A stretch of 64,000 nt of DNA from Paracamarosporium sp. OC-R06-R3 (taxonomy: Eukaryota; Ascomycota; Dothideomycetes; Pleosporales; Didymosphaeriaceae), in NCBI GenBank assembly GCA_019828545.1, contig JACVRA010000161.1, positions 186,001 through 250,000 on the forward strand, read 5' to 3'. Each line of letters starts with the position of its first letter. Within the stretch, counting starts at the first letter, position 1. The position numbers and the translations under genes are program-made. This document shows, one piece after another, positions 47,587-59,900 of the stretch. The notes below the pieces were generated by a model, which was not told where the DNA came from, made no database searches, and saw nothing but the letters and a program-made list of their open reading frames with translations.

Positions 47587-49720
47587 TCATGATTCGTAAG
47601 AGAAGCGCCGCCGCGACGTGTCCGTCGATCCGTCGAGCGGAGAAATGGGAGACAGGAGCTCATCCTCGGCTTCCAGCGAGCTGCCGCCGCGCGGGGTGCG
47701 CCGTTGCAGCGGTTGGAAGAACGTGTCGCCCGCCTCCAGGCTCGCCCCGTCTCTGGTGCGCGGAGACAGAGGCGTCACCGGCGACGCTGGCAGCCTCCTG
47801 TTCACCATGGCCACGTCCAATCCCGTCAGCGGTGCCGGCCTGCGCCGCCCCTGCTCTCCTTCTGACCTGGGCGACGAGTCCGGGGTTCCACTCGGATCCA
47901 CTCCGTTGTATCTCGCTTCTCGAACAATCATCGTCTCTTTTTCTGAAAGCTGGCGTCCGCCCGCTTCTGTTGGCGCCGGCGTGTCGCCTTCCATTTCGAA
48001 GACCTGTCGCTCCGTGTTTTCCGCCTCCACTAGCCTTCCGTATGTGGTAGGCGAGTCCGCGTCTTTGCTGTCTGCGTCCGCATGCTTCGAATCCGCCGGC
48101 AGCTCGGCCTTTGGAAACACGTTCGTTCGCTCTCCTTCCTCCTTGACGGGTGAATTCAGAGGCTCCTCCTTTTCGCTTGACGATTCTTTTGCGGCTGCTG
48201 CTGCTTGTGCCGCATAATCGGCCTTGGCCTTGGCGTGCTTCTGCTTTTGCCGTCGACGCCGGAACCACACCACAAATGCACAAACAGCGAGCATCACCGC
48301 AAAACCCGCTCCGAGCGCAATACCGATGATGGCCCCGGTCGAAAGACCGCTCGCTGAGCCGGCATCTTGTTCGCCCGTGTATTTGGGGGAAATGATGGAA
48401 ACAATGTTCTTGTTCTCGTCAAGCACCCAGTTGCATGCAGAAATGGAAAAATTCTGGCGCTCCCAGTCCACAATCAAATAAGACTCCTGCAAAAAGGTAC
48501 GTCCGAGCACGAATTGGTTGTCCCTCGTTGCACGCCGGATAGGGAAATAGTTGGTCACGTTTGTCAGCCCTTTGTAAGGTGGACTGGCTTGCAAATCGAA
48601 GGCGTTGTACGGAAGTGTAATGTTGACGGTTGCATTAGTCGAGTATTTTTGACCGAGAAGAAAGGTAACGGAAGGGTCCTCGGCTTTAAGCCGGTCGTGT
48701 AGCTGGTCGTCAACAAGATAAAGACCCGTGATATTGTCGTACTGCAGACCGAAAGCGTCCTCGAAAGCTTCGCACACTTCAACAGGCAACCACAGCTCGG
48801 CAATGGTAGAGTCAATGTACATGGAGAAGGAATCGCGGTTGAGGAGGCTGATGTTCGTCTTGGTAGAGCTGGTTGCTGTTATGTCGACGATGCCCACGAC
48901 GATGTCCCTCTCGTTGTCAGGGGCAAAGGTCCAGGTCAGATCGTTTTCGATAAAGCGTGAGGAGTCATAGCCACCGAGCGTAAGGCTTCCGAGCACAGAG
49001 GCACCATCTGATGACGTTAGCGCAGCGCAGGCTTCAAGAGTGGGAGTACACACGGTATTGGGCACCTGCAGTGTAACCAAACGACACACTGGGTATTTGG
49101 TTCTGCTCGAAGAGAAGTGACATGTAACTCGGAGAGGGGTCGGTGAAGTTTGTGAAATTGGTGGGCTTCGGATTGACGCCAAAGTGGCCGAGCCAGAAAT
49201 CGCTCGAGATGATGGTGCCGACGGTCGTGTTTGACATGGTTGGACCCTCTTCACCGGGCAAGCCCAGGCCCACCGTGTCCCATCCGTACTGGCCATTGCC
49301 TGTCATGTCCAAGTTCTTCTCGATCCATAACTGGTAGAAGCCGTTGTAGTCCCACGTCGAAGTGTCGTTTGAATTGAAGGTCCATCCGCGGGACTCGTAG
49401 CACTCGGTGTCCTGCTTCTCGACGGTGGTGTTTGTGGCGGGGTCGTTCTCGGAGCGCATGCAGGCGTACTTTGCGACGGTCCATGTCTGCTGGCTGGCGG
49501 TGGAGACGAAGACGTGGACGGGCTGGTAGGGCGTGCCGATGCGCAAGCTAAACGTGTTCCACTTGCCGTCGATTCCCTCCCAGTTCTGGTCGGGCGCAAC
49601 AGAGACCGGGGCGGGGAGGCTGCTGTCATCGGCGAGGGCCGGGGCGAAGAGGGTCGCGGCGAGCAGGCAGAGCTGGCGTCGTCGAGCTCGTCGTTTGAGC
49701 GGGCGGCGGTGGACGGGCAT
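47587..49720 (-). CDS. Membrane-anchored aspartic-protease-like protein, first catalytic Asp missing
   Basis: Exons 49720-49054 and 49007-47587 give 695 residues; the 46-nt intron (GTGTGT..CAG, branch CTAAC) joins GYTAGAQY to GASVLGSLTLGGYD. A hydrophobic signal segment (LCLLAATLFAPALA) follows a basic N-terminus. The pepsin-like fold runs to about residue 410: WNTFSLRIGTPYQP, VHVFVSTASQQTWTV, SLTLGGYDSSRF, MYIDSTIAELWLP and FVLGRTFLQESYLIVDWERQ. The first DTGS box reads STAS, so one of the two catalytic Asp residues is absent; the second box keeps its Asp. Several N-glycosylation sites follow. A membrane span (AIIGIALGAGFAVMLAVCAF) precedes RRRRQKQKHAK and a ~250-residue cytoplasmic tail. 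It is probably a non-catalytic surface sensor or binding protein; that role is inference. Confidence 0.85.
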
Positions 49721-50568
49721 TGCGTCGACACTCAGCCAGTCGAGGACCGGCGGGCATCACCACTCATTGCGCTCAGGCAGAGCTTGCGAGGGAGGCAGAG
49801 CTTGAGGAGAAGAGCAGAGGCAGCGCCGGGCAGCGCGGGCGGCGCCGAGAGGAGTCGCGGCTGGTGTTGAACCAGATTGCGACGGGGATGTCGATTGCGC
49901 AGCCGAGCTTCTAGCGCAGCGACGGGCCAGGCGGATTATTGCTCCACATGCATGCCCTCGATCCCTCGCGCGCCCGTCCAGGCCACGACGAGATGCGCAC
50001 CCGCCGCGCACACGTGTGGCTTCGTCGCGCCCGCGCGCCCTCTCCCCTTTGCTGCTCGGCGTGCACAGCGGTCGACGACTGTGACGGCGGCGTGTCTGAC
50101 GTGCCAGGGCCGGCTGCCTCGTCGCGTCTCGCCCGCCGCGACTTTTCATCCGGCACTTTTCCCGCATATTGACATGGAGCAGCCATCCGCTACACCCGCC
50201 CGGTCGACCACAAGCTGCATCACATGTGCCGTGGAGCGTGGGACAGGCAATAAATGCCATCTCACAAGGGCTCAGGCGCGTCGCTCACGTCTCCGGCGCA
50301 CGGCGACTGGAGGCTTGCGCGCTGGGACGCCGGGCCCTGTATGCCTGTATGCCTGTACGCCTGGAAGCCTGGATGCACCCGCGAACCCCTCACGCCTGCT
50401 GCAGGGCCCTCGCTCCCACATTGCCGGAGTCGCGAGCCTGGCCGCAACGTGGCTGTCGTGGAGGGGGAGGGGAAGGGGAAGGGGAAATGCTCCGAGCACG
50501 ACCCGCCCGCCGCATGAATCGCAATTCCACCTCCGCAATAAACGGCCGGCCGAGCAAGCGGACGTTGG

Positions 50569-50605
50569 CTGAGCGTTGACTGAGCGTTGACTGAGCGTTG
50601 ACTGA
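50569..50605. repeat. 11-nt tandem repeat
   Basis: CTGAGCGTTGA is repeated three times without error and followed by a partial fourth copy. It lies in the divergent promoter region. Confidence 0.85.
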
Positions 50606-50636
50606 ACCGGTGGCACCGACAAGACGCTCCGAGGCT

Positions 50637-50694
50637 TGTGGCGTGCGGCTTGCGGCGTGCGGCTTGCGGCTTACGGCTTGCGGCTTACGGCTTG
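50637..50694. repeat. GCGGCTT-type imperfect tandem repeat
   Basis: Seven- to thirteen-nt variants of GCGGCTTGCGGC/GGCTTACGGC are repeated over about 58 bp next to the 11-nt repeat. Confidence 0.75.
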
Positions 50695-51016
50695 TTCGCA
50701 TACAAAGCGACGGCCGCGTTTCGTACCATCGCCAAGTGCACATCGCTGAGCCAACCGCCCGCCTTGCTAGCCGTGACGGCGTGCCCCTTGCTGGCACTCG
50801 AGCCTTCAACACTCTGTACAACGTCATGCCTTCGTGAAAGAAGCGCGAGCTGACCGTCGATAGTCGCGGTCAAAGCTCCGCCGAAGCAGCGGGATCGCGC
50901 AAGCCCAAGCGCACCACCCATCCCTATCTCCAAAGCTTCCCTCTGTCCTCTTGCTTGCCATGCCTTTCGCTTCCATCACGCTCGTTATTGCGCTGTAACG
51001 CGCTCGTTGTGGGGTC

Positions 51017-54000
51017 ATGTTCGCTCCTCAGTGGCTGATCCTTCCGTGGATCGCGACTGCTGCTGCTTACCGCCCGCGCGGTACTGGTAATGGTGGGATC
51101 GCATGCCCGCCCGCCTCGTATTCCTGTGCTAACCCCAGGCCAAGCCCCGTATTCAAACACCACAGTGCAGGCCTCCATATCGCCTTCGCCGCCTCTCGCT
51201 TCTTTAATCTCTTCAGAGCTCTCTGCGTCTGTGCCTGCGTCGAGTACGTTGGAGCCTCCACAGCGCACCCCTGGTGTTCTTTCAGCCACCTCACCAGTTG
51301 CGTCTTCGCCTTCGTTGCACATTCCCAGCAGCATAAAGCAGCCGAGTACCCCGTCTCCATCACTGTCAACAACATATGCATTCTCGCCAATCGTTTCCAA
51401 TTCTTCTGTGCTTTTGCCATCTGAGACGCGGTTCACCCCGTTGTCTGTGTCAACACCCTTATCGAGCAAGTCCAACAGCACTCAGCAATCCCCTTCGGAA
51501 AGTCCTTCAAACAATGGAATCTCGCACCTACCACCCTACCCCACGCATGGGTCGGGTGCTGCCCCCAGTGGATATGGGCTTCCTACACCGTCTGGCAACC
51601 ACGCGCCTTACCCCGTCAATGGATCTGGTCCTGTCACCGTGACCAATACTCATGGATATCCCGCACCTACTGGAAGCGTTCGACCGCTCTCATCACTCAA
51701 TAGCACTAAGAACAGCAATACTTCCACGTCTTATAATACGCTATGTACCGTCAACGTGCCGAGTGCGAATATAGAATGGTGGTATGGAGCGACTTACTAT
51801 TCTGCCGTAGGAACTTTTACACAGTTCGCGCCCAACTGGACCAACTACGTCGGGCAATACTTGACTATGAAACCAAATACCGAAACCGGTTCATTTGACG
51901 CCTCGAGCGCCATTGCAAGCGAGACAGCATGGTCCGAGCACGTGACCTACGATTCAGAGTATGACATGACCTGGACCGACTACATCCTCTACACAGTGAC
52001 GCCTGCAGCTGCCACCACCTCTGTAGTGGAGCGGGACTATATACCTGCCTTGCCGTCCGGGAATGTATTTCCTGCGACCGATCTCATGACATATCTACAA
52101 GCATCCAGCAAAGATGCAACCGTAGCGATCGCCACCGCCGCGAATTCCACATCTGCCATGTAAGTACTCCGATCTAGCCATGAAGCACAGACCCTTCATT
52201 CATCTCACTAAAACATTCTAACTAACAACTACAGGACCTCCGCAACCCCCTTCATCTACATCACAGCCTACGAAGTAGAAGCCAAAACAAACGGAACCAC
52301 CACCACCCAAACAATCAACCTCCCCCAGCCCACCGCAGTAGAATACGCAATCGACGGCATCGAGAGCTCCGCCTCCGCCTCCGGCACCCTCCCTGCAGCC
52401 TTCCTGGATGAAATCCCACAATCTACATGCGTCCCGGGAACCGTCCAAGGCTCAGTCACCGTCCTGGTCGTAGTCGACTTGGTATATATTTACCACCCAC
52501 ATGTAAACCCTTTTATTATCCATATCGAGTCGACGGTGCTCGGATGGGATGATACCCCGGTTGTGGTGGCGCAGGCTACGTCGACGGGGCAGCCGTTTGT
52601 GGCTTCTTGGGATGGTAATGCGGCGCCTACGACTGAGGCGGAGGGTTCGTCTGGGGGGAATCAGGCACCGGTTTCGACGCCGAGGACAGGGGATGCGGTG
52701 GAGAGTGCGCGGCCGGGGAAGAATGTGCCTGGGGGAAGTCAATCTGGGGGAAGTCAGTCTGGTGGATCTCAGTCTGGCGGAAGCCAATCTAGTGGAAACC
52801 AATCTGGGGGAAGTCAGTCTGGGGGGAGTCAATCTGGAGGCAGTCAATCTGGTGGAAGTCAGTCTGGTGGTAGCCAGTCTGGCGGATCTCAATCTGGTGG
52901 AAATCAGTCCGGTGGTAGCCAATCCGGAGGGAGTCAGTCCGGAGGATCTCAGTCTGGCGGAAGCCAATCTGGAGCAAACCAGTCTGGTGGCAGTCAGTCT
53001 GGTGGAAGCCAGTCCGGCAGTGGGCAACCTGGAAGCGGCCAGTCAAGTGGAAGTTCATCAGGAGGCGGGCAATCAAACCCGAACGTTACACCTCCCAGAG
53101 AAACTGTTGGAACTATTGGAACAAACCCAGTCGTCGTTGGGCCTTCATCGGTTGTCATTGTCGGTTCACAGACAGTTCGACCAGGCGCACCTGGTGTAAC
53201 AATTGGTGGGAGTTCAGTTTCGGTCGCTCCGTCCGCAACAGCCATTGTGGTCAATGGTCACACTTCAGCTCTTCCCATTGTGGCCAATCCTGGTTCGCCG
53301 TCTCAGACCATTGGCACTATCGGTGGCAGTCCAGTCGTTATTGGATTGTCTTCTATCGTTGCCGTAGGCACTCAAACTCTACAGCCGGGTGGCGCTGTCG
53401 TTCTAGTCAACGGGAGCCCAGTGTCGCTCGTTCCATCAGGGAATGCTATTGTTGTCGGAAGCATGACATCGAATGGTGCGATTGTTGGAATCAAAACGTC
53501 TTCCCTACCGCACGTCATCTTCCCTACAGAACCAGCTCAAGCACCTCCACCTATCCTAACCATCGGCTCATCAACTCTGACTGCCAATGCTGCCACACAG
53601 TTCTTCATCGCTCCCGGACAGACACTCACACCCGGTGGCACTGCGACAGTGGGCGGGCAGTTAGTAAGTCTTGACTCCTCTGCTGCTTTTGTCGTCGTTG
53701 GAGGATCCACCCAGGCCTTGCCCACTTCTCCTCCCACAGGGGCAACGCCACGACCGGAAATTGTCGTCAACGGTGCTACCATAACGGCACTTCCCAATAA
53801 CAACGATTTGCACCAGCACAACGCTGCGAACGGTGCGAGCGGCCCTACATTTGTCGTATCGGGACAGGCTTTGTCGCCAGGGCATCAGATAACGGTTGAC
53901 GGCAACATCATTTCTCTAGCACCTTCAGGATCTTTTGTAGTGGTAAACGGCGTTACATCCGCGGTCGAGAATGCAGCCTCTGCCCGTGTTACGCCGCCAC

Positions 54001-54821
54001 CGCTCACTATCAACGGCAATGTCTTTTCCCCGCTCCCCGGTGCAGGAACAACCTACAGCATCAACGGCCAGATCCTCACAGCAGGCGGCCGCATTACCGT
54101 TGACGGAACAATCATATCTCTTGCTCCCGGCGGCACCGCCCTTGTTGTAAATGGCGTTACGTCAACAATCGAGAACGCCGCTGCTGCTCGCATTACACCA
54201 CCACCGCTCACCATCAACGGCGACGTCTTTTCCCCTCTCCCCGGCACAGGAACATCTTACAGCATCGACGGACACCTCCTCACAGCCGGCGGCGTCATCA
54301 CCGTCTCAGGAACCACCATCTCCCTCGCGCCCGGCGCAACCGCCCTCATCATAAACGGCATCACCACACACCTCACCCCGCACACCCGCCCACCCCCCAT
54401 CACAAACCCGCCCCTCCTAACCATCGGATCTCACACTTACACCGCCGCCCCCGGCCCCGGCACCTCCTTCGTCATCGACGGCCACACGCTCACTCTCGGC
54501 GGCTCGGTCGTCGTAAACGGGACTATTATTAGTCTTGCGCCGGGCGCTACGCTGCTCGTGTACGGCAGTGCGGGACGGAGTACGACGTCTGTTTTGTTCC
54601 CTGCTACCATGATGGGGGGCGCCGAGCGCACAAGTCCTGTCTCTTGGCCTGCGAGCGCGGGAGCCGGGGCGACAGGGTCGAATGGTGAGGCTAAGCCGAC
54701 GGCGTCTGCGCAGGGGGGCGCGGCGCGTGGGGGTGTGGTTTCTTGTGCTAGGGTTTTGGGCGCGGTGGCGGTGGGGGTTTTGGGCGTGGGCTTGGGCTTG
54801 GGCTTGGGCGTGTTGTGGTAG
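51017..54821 (+). CDS. Repeat-rich secreted cell-wall protein (GGSQS and beta-module repeats)
   Basis: Exons 51017-51080, 51139-52159 and 52235-54821 give 1223 residues; both introns have CTAAC branch sites and keep phase. The protein begins with a signal peptide (MFAPQWLILPWIATAAAY). Next is a Ser/Thr/Pro-rich stretch of ~200 residues, then a folded-looking domain (EWWYGATYYSAVGTFTQFAP; TVLVVVDLVYIYHPHVNPF; IESTVLGWDDTPVV). About 19 GGSQS pentapeptides follow (52731-53015). The rest is a series of ~68-80-residue modules with the pattern TI.G..., Y.I.GQ.LT.GG.ITV.GT, SLAP.GTALVVNGVTS. The end (VLGAVAVGVLGVGLGLGLGV) is hydrophobic and could be a GPI-anchor signal. It is likely a wall or adhesin-like surface protein; a precise role cannot be assigned. 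Confidence 0.85.
52731..53015. repeat. 15-bp coding minisatellite (GGSQS units)
   Basis: About 19 copies of a 15-bp unit close to GGNGGNAGYCARTCY lie in frame. Units differ mainly at third positions, with a few coding changes (SGNQS, GGNQS, GANQS). Variation in copy number would keep the frame. Confidence 0.95.
53967..54374. repeat. Tandem 204-bp coding duplication
   Basis: Two adjacent 68-codon modules (53967-54170 and 54171-54374) both start with Glu-Asn-Ala-Ala, then PPPLTING and FSPLPG, and end near NG[VI]T. They are the most alike of the modules in this gene, so this looks like the latest duplication. Confidence 0.9.
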
Positions 54822-56240
54822 GGTAGTGTTGTATTTGTCACTGTACTCTCTTTTTCTCTTTCTTCTTTTTGGGTTGGGTTGGTGGTTTTTTGGCTTTTTG
54901 GGAAACGGGCGCCGGTTGTTATGAGTTATGACTTTTATGTTTTTATAGGCTGGGATGAGTAATAAGGATAGTACGGTTCGGATTGGTTGGACGAGAGTGT
55001 TGGCTTGGCTTGGTTTGGGGGGAGGAATAGGATGTATATATAGCGAGTGGGATATCGCATACGCATGTTTGGTTGCATGTTTGGTTGCATGGAAACGAAA
55101 GGAAAGGAAAGGCAAAAGGAAGGTATATAGGGTTAATACGGATGTGGATTTGGATTTGGATGTGGGTAAAGTAAAGTAAAGTAACGTAACGTAACGTAAC
55201 GTAATACAAGCGAGTTAGTTGTGTGGTTGATATGATATGTAATGAGTTTGGTGTGCTGGATGAATGAGAGGAGTGTGGTTTGCTTCTGTGGGGAAGGAAG
55301 GGAAGGAAAGGAGGGAGGGTAGGGTATGTGTGTGTGCTAGTCGGGTGTGCAGTGTAGTTTAGGTAGAATAGAATAAAGGTAAGAAAGGAAGTGTTTCTAG
55401 TGCCGCGCGGGGAAAGTATGATTAGTTAAGAGGGATGTATATTGAGCGGAGGAATTTTAACGCGTGGGTGGGTCTGTGTTAGAGATGAGGATGGACGGTG
55501 TGGTGATTGTTTGGCATTGGCGCAAAGCGGAGGGCGATGGCGGTGTGGGCGTGGAGATGTGATGTTTGGAAGGATACATTGTAGGGTGCGTGGAAGAGGG
55601 TTTGGGCGGGAGGAAAGAATATGATGATGACAATGATGTCAGTGATGCGATTGAAGGAGGTGGTGGAGGTGGGGAGGTAGCTGCGGGTTGGTGCAAGAAG
55701 TTTGGAATCAGAGAGTTGGATGGGGGGATTGCGTGGGAGGGAGCCAGGTCAATGAATGTGTAAATGTGGGGTGAAAAGGTGAGAATATGGTGTATGTGGG
55801 TGGGTGGGTGATGGAGATTGCTGGGTTTTGGTTCGTGTAACCGAGTCGAAGGTGAAAGGTCTTTGGGTCGTTAAAGGGTGTAGGGGCCCCATATGCTTCT
55901 AGACAAGCTCCAAGCGTTTCCAGATGATAGTTGTCTTTATATACTCGTACGGGGTGTATAGGAAGCGTAGAGAACTGCGGGTATCTTAGTTCGCGTTATT
56001 TCATGGAACAGTTCGCGGCTATTCACTTCACTGGAATTTATCCTTGCGGATCCATGGAAGTATTTCATTACGGGTTATTCTAACCATCCGTTTTCGTCAC
56101 CGATTGCTTATATATGTACATGGTAGCGACAGGACCTAGCGAGTACAACACTCCAGCTACTAAACTAATCTTTTAGGATAGAATCTCGCAATTCCATTAC
56201 TCTGGCAGCTAACGAGTCCACTACCCCATTTCCCACGGTA
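54822..56240. other. Convergent intergenic stretch
   Basis: 1.4 kb between the 3' ends of the cell-wall gene and the SOD gene. It is G-rich on the plus strand and holds GTAAA/GTAAC pentamer runs (55166-55204). Two plus-strand frames (55442-55624, 55566-55763) have no motif. No gene is supported. Confidence 0.5.
55166..55204. repeat. GTAAA/GTAAC pentamer microsatellite
   Basis: Three GTAAA units are followed by five GTAAC-type units. Confidence 0.85.
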
Positions 56241-56964
56241 TTACGGGCCGCTACTGACAAAATTGGCGCACGCTAAGCGGCTACCATCAGAGTTGTGTAC
56301 CACAATGCTCCTGTTACCAAAGAATGCCCCGATGGTCGGAACAAGAGACGCGTAATATTCGGTATAGCTATCAAGAGAGTCAGCAGGTGAAAAACGATCA
56401 TGAGGATGAGAGGGCTGAAGTACGATGTTGAGATCGAATCTGCGGTGATGTTTCCATGCTTTCCTGACAGGTCTCCAACCTCGCATGTTTGAGGCTTCGT
56501 GGCATCGCACTTAGGTGTATCTGGAAATTGACCACGCCTGTACGGATCGAGATGTGCTTGTGCTTGTGAGCAGTTGCCACCCGTGGGGATGGGTGCAACG
56601 TGTAAGTGGTAGGCTAAAGCAATGTATCAGTATAGCCGGATCACTGGTGATGGCGAGCCCCATAAGGTATAGTAATCTAATGAAGCTGAAACTTACGGAA
56701 CGGTGGTCCTGAGGCTGCAGGCAAGCCCTGGATGTTGACAAAGAAGACGACACCAGTGCCATTAGCATTTGAGGCGGCAGTGATATTGCCGCGTACTGCA
56801 GAATTGCCCGTTGCAGGGAACGTAGCAGTGTATGTTTTACCCGTGGGGTTGTTGGTGATGACTACCGCATCACCTAGCACTCCGGTAGTGATGTTTGGTG
56901 GCGGCTTCTGGCCAGCGATGAGTGTCGAAGTAGCTAGTATAGTGAGGAAAGTAAGAGTCCACAT
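56241..56964 (-). CDS. Secreted Cu-only superoxide dismutase
   Basis: Exons 56964-56697, 56613-56424 and 56367-56241 give 194 residues; introns are 83 and 56 nt (GTAAGT..TTAG; GTACTT..GATAG with a CTGAC branch). The second intron removes a frame break and yields SISTSYTEYYASL. A signal peptide (MWTLTFLTILATSTLIAG) leads. Copper ligands are visible as PYHLHVAP (His-x-His), SGKHGNIT and RSIVVHN; the active-site Arg sits in DGSRLACANF, whose Cys pairs with that in GGNCS. The zinc ligands and electrostatic loop of cytosolic Cu/Zn SODs are absent, which defines the extracellular Cu-only class. Such enzymes remove superoxide outside the cell, often during host contact. The end (FVSSGP) has no hydrophobic tail, so no GPI anchor is expected. 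Confidence 0.88.
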
Positions 56965-59900
56965 TGTTGGAAATTGCTAGTTTTCTGGTTCCCGAACGAT
57001 AGCACACAGATGTTTGAGAATGTTTGAGGACGTTTGAGAGAGTTTTATTCCAATCTTTTATGTGCTCTCCACATACCACACGTGCGATTACTCCGCATGG
57101 TTCCGCGATCAGTATAGTCCAGACTATCTGCTGCCTGCATCTCCCTCGCGTCTCCAAGTCTCCTGCAATAACGTGGCCAGCCTTACGCTAACATGCGTAT
57201 AGCCTCACAGGTTGGGCTAGACTACGATCCTCAGTCGTCTCCGTTCATCTTGCCACAGTAGGTATTCATGTCAACCCCAATCCCTCTGACCACCCAGACG
57301 TCGTAATTGGTTCGGCTTTAGCAAGGTATGGATTTACGTGCCTACTTCTCATGCATGTCCAAGGCTACGGACACGCTGAAGCTACCACAGGTAGCGAATC
57401 ATAGAAACGGCGTGTTCCCAGTACCTCTTCACTGGTATCTATGGCTTGAAGCTTGCATGTACCAATAGTCTCATGTGTATTGGAACTTTCCGCGTCACCG
57501 GTGCACGATAGCTCAGTGTTGTACCAGATGACAAGTACTACCACTGTAACTTGATTCGTTGTCGTAGCAAACCCCGCCGTTTAGTTAGCAAAGCATTGGT
57601 AGACTACGGGACGTCTGGGTATGTGCAGAGCTAAAGATTGGCTATAGCTACTGTAAATAGTTAGTAAAGTCATGTGCTCTAGTCAATTAGTGCCAACACT
57701 AGCTGCATGCAGTCGATCAGCTGTTGGTTTAGGCAAGGTGAAGAGTCAACCTCCGAGTATCAAGCCCGATATATGTTTTATGTTGCAGACTATGTATGTA
57801 GATAGACTCCATACCCTACGAGAGGACGCCACACAGAGACGGCACCATAGTACTACCAATAGTGTATGCAACTCAGTGCTCCAAATCAATGGTTCGAAAG
57901 AAGGGTTACATGACTTCAAATAAGGCTAACTGGTGGTTTATTCAGCACGAGACTGGGAGAAATATCGTTAGGCTTGGAAGATGTGCCCGCTGACAAGGCG
58001 TGAAGTTTTCTTCATTCCGTAGCGGGCACTGCAGCTGTGTATAATGTGTCCCAGGACCCTGGATTCGGTATTTCTGATACGTGATCGCGACCCATGGATT
58101 CAACTGAGCTGAAACGTGAGCGACGAAAATTGGAAGGTCGTAGAGGCTCTCAGGGTAGTTCTGGTGTAGCTATGCTTTGCTGACTTATATCCTTGACCTT
58201 TTTGATATCGTTCCATACAGCTACAGTTCACTAGATACTATTGCGCTACACAGGCGACAGAATCGTACGGTGTTTTCGCATACGAGAGTATGACATTGTC
58301 TCTCAAGCAACAACCCACGAACGCTTCATGAATCCATTACCTCCCTTATGAAGAAAACTCCTGCCTAGACAATTTCACGTCGTGCAGTGTATTGAATCCT
58401 ACAAGCTTTCACCTTACATTTCTTGTCTCTCTTGTTCTAGAATCTGCAAGCTACAAGCTGTAAGTTGCAGCCTGCATAAAACCAGTCTGCCGGTTCAGTT
58501 GTTCTAGCCTCTTGTCCCACGTTGTATCAATGTGAACTTTGGTACGAAGACAGCGGTACCTGTTACCTTGGAGCTGGTAGCGAGCACCATGACCCACTTG
58601 GCGGCCCGTCCGGAGGGTTGTCCGGAATGGATGTCTCGGGCCGAGTAGAACCGTAGACATAAGAGACGTTTGCCAAGCCATTTACGGCTGCGATTTAACC
58701 AGTAAGCAACATCCTCGATCCACACTTACATTCACTCTGTCGATCAATTGGCCTGATCACTGCTAGAAATGGTTTAGTGAATTTTCTTACATATGAGATT
58801 TTATGGGATGTTAGTCGCAGGGCTGGACCACTACAATGTCCATCTGTAAGCCTCTGCATATATTTCAACCAGGCAGAAGGGTCCTTGCGAACTGCATGAG
58901 TGAAACTTGCAGATTTGTTGTCGCAGTACACTTTGGCATGTTGATAGTCAGGAAAGCTGAAAATCCATGATGTGTGTGTGCTTAGTCAAGGCGCTACCAA
59001 TAGCGGGCAACTGGCAATCCCAAAAACATTCCGCTTCGAGTCGTTACAGCCGACAAATTGACTTGGCATTACATAGATCTGTGTCAAGCCTCACCTGCTA
59101 TGTCCTCTATAGATCCGCGGAAAGTCAATGTTGAGGTTACAAGAGCACGACCACGCAGTTTTTGAGCAGTCATTGCATGTGATAATTGAGTCAGACGTCC
59201 GTACTCGGAAAATCTTCCTTCAGATATCAGGAATTTTCTACTTGCTGTTTGTCTCTTCTCAGTTCTGAACGTCGTCAACTTCGACTTCGAGAACAGCGGG
59301 GTAAGAGTTTTCGCGGGAGGCTAGGGGTCTACCTACCGCAAACGTCACGCTTGGAAAGCGAAGTTCGCTGAACGCAGGACTCTTCATCATTCGCGCAACT
59401 AGCAACGTGGATCAGTCAGCAACAAACCCATCTTCCAAGCGTGCCTAAGAAACCATGGTAGCGACGCGCGCACCGTGATGAATTATACCGTAGCCTGTCT
59501 TTCCGTATAGAAAATACGTTTCATTACTGACATGAGAAAATTGAGTATAAGAGAAGGTTCGTGAGTACCAAAACTGGTTAGCGGACCTTTGGATTTGCCG
59601 ATACACCTCTAATCCTTGGGAGTGGCGTACCGCAAGCAGTTGTTTGATGCTGATCAATAACTTCTCTTGTGTTCATTTCTTCAGTCGTAGCTGATGGAGG
59701 CGTTTCTTGGCTCTTGCAGCGTAAAAAGTTTGGGTTCAGCATGGAGAACAGTAGAGAAGATGTCTAGCATGGTGTAACGTTGGAGATTCCGTGAAGAGAC
59801 CCTCGACACGTCTAGATTGGTGAGACCGAGCGCTGTATGAGAAAAAGTCGCATATATAAAGAAAATTCATATACACTCGCAAAACGATAGAATAATAGTC

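Larger units (their letters stand above)
49721..51016. promoter_or_regulatory. Divergent intergenic region, GC-rich, with tandem repeats
   Basis: 1.3 kb between the start codons of the aspartic-protease-like gene (minus) and the cell-wall protein gene (plus). It has many overlapping chance frames because of high GC, an 11-nt tandem repeat (50569-50605) and a GCGGCTT-type run (about 50637-50694). No gene is supported. Confidence 0.5.

Noticed and set aside
47660..48283. Minus-strand 207-codon frame inside the aspartic-protease-like gene
   Set aside because: Out-of-phase shadow of the cytoplasmic tail coding sequence.
52452..53076. Long minus-strand frames across the GGSQS minisatellite
   Set aside because: A stop-free 15-bp repeat stays open in several frames on both strands; the plus-strand frame is the one joined to signal peptide and domains.
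58446..58472. Imperfect hairpin CTGCAAGCTACA/TGTAAGTTGCAG
   Set aside because: Short arms with mismatches in AT-rich gene-free DNA are expected by chance.
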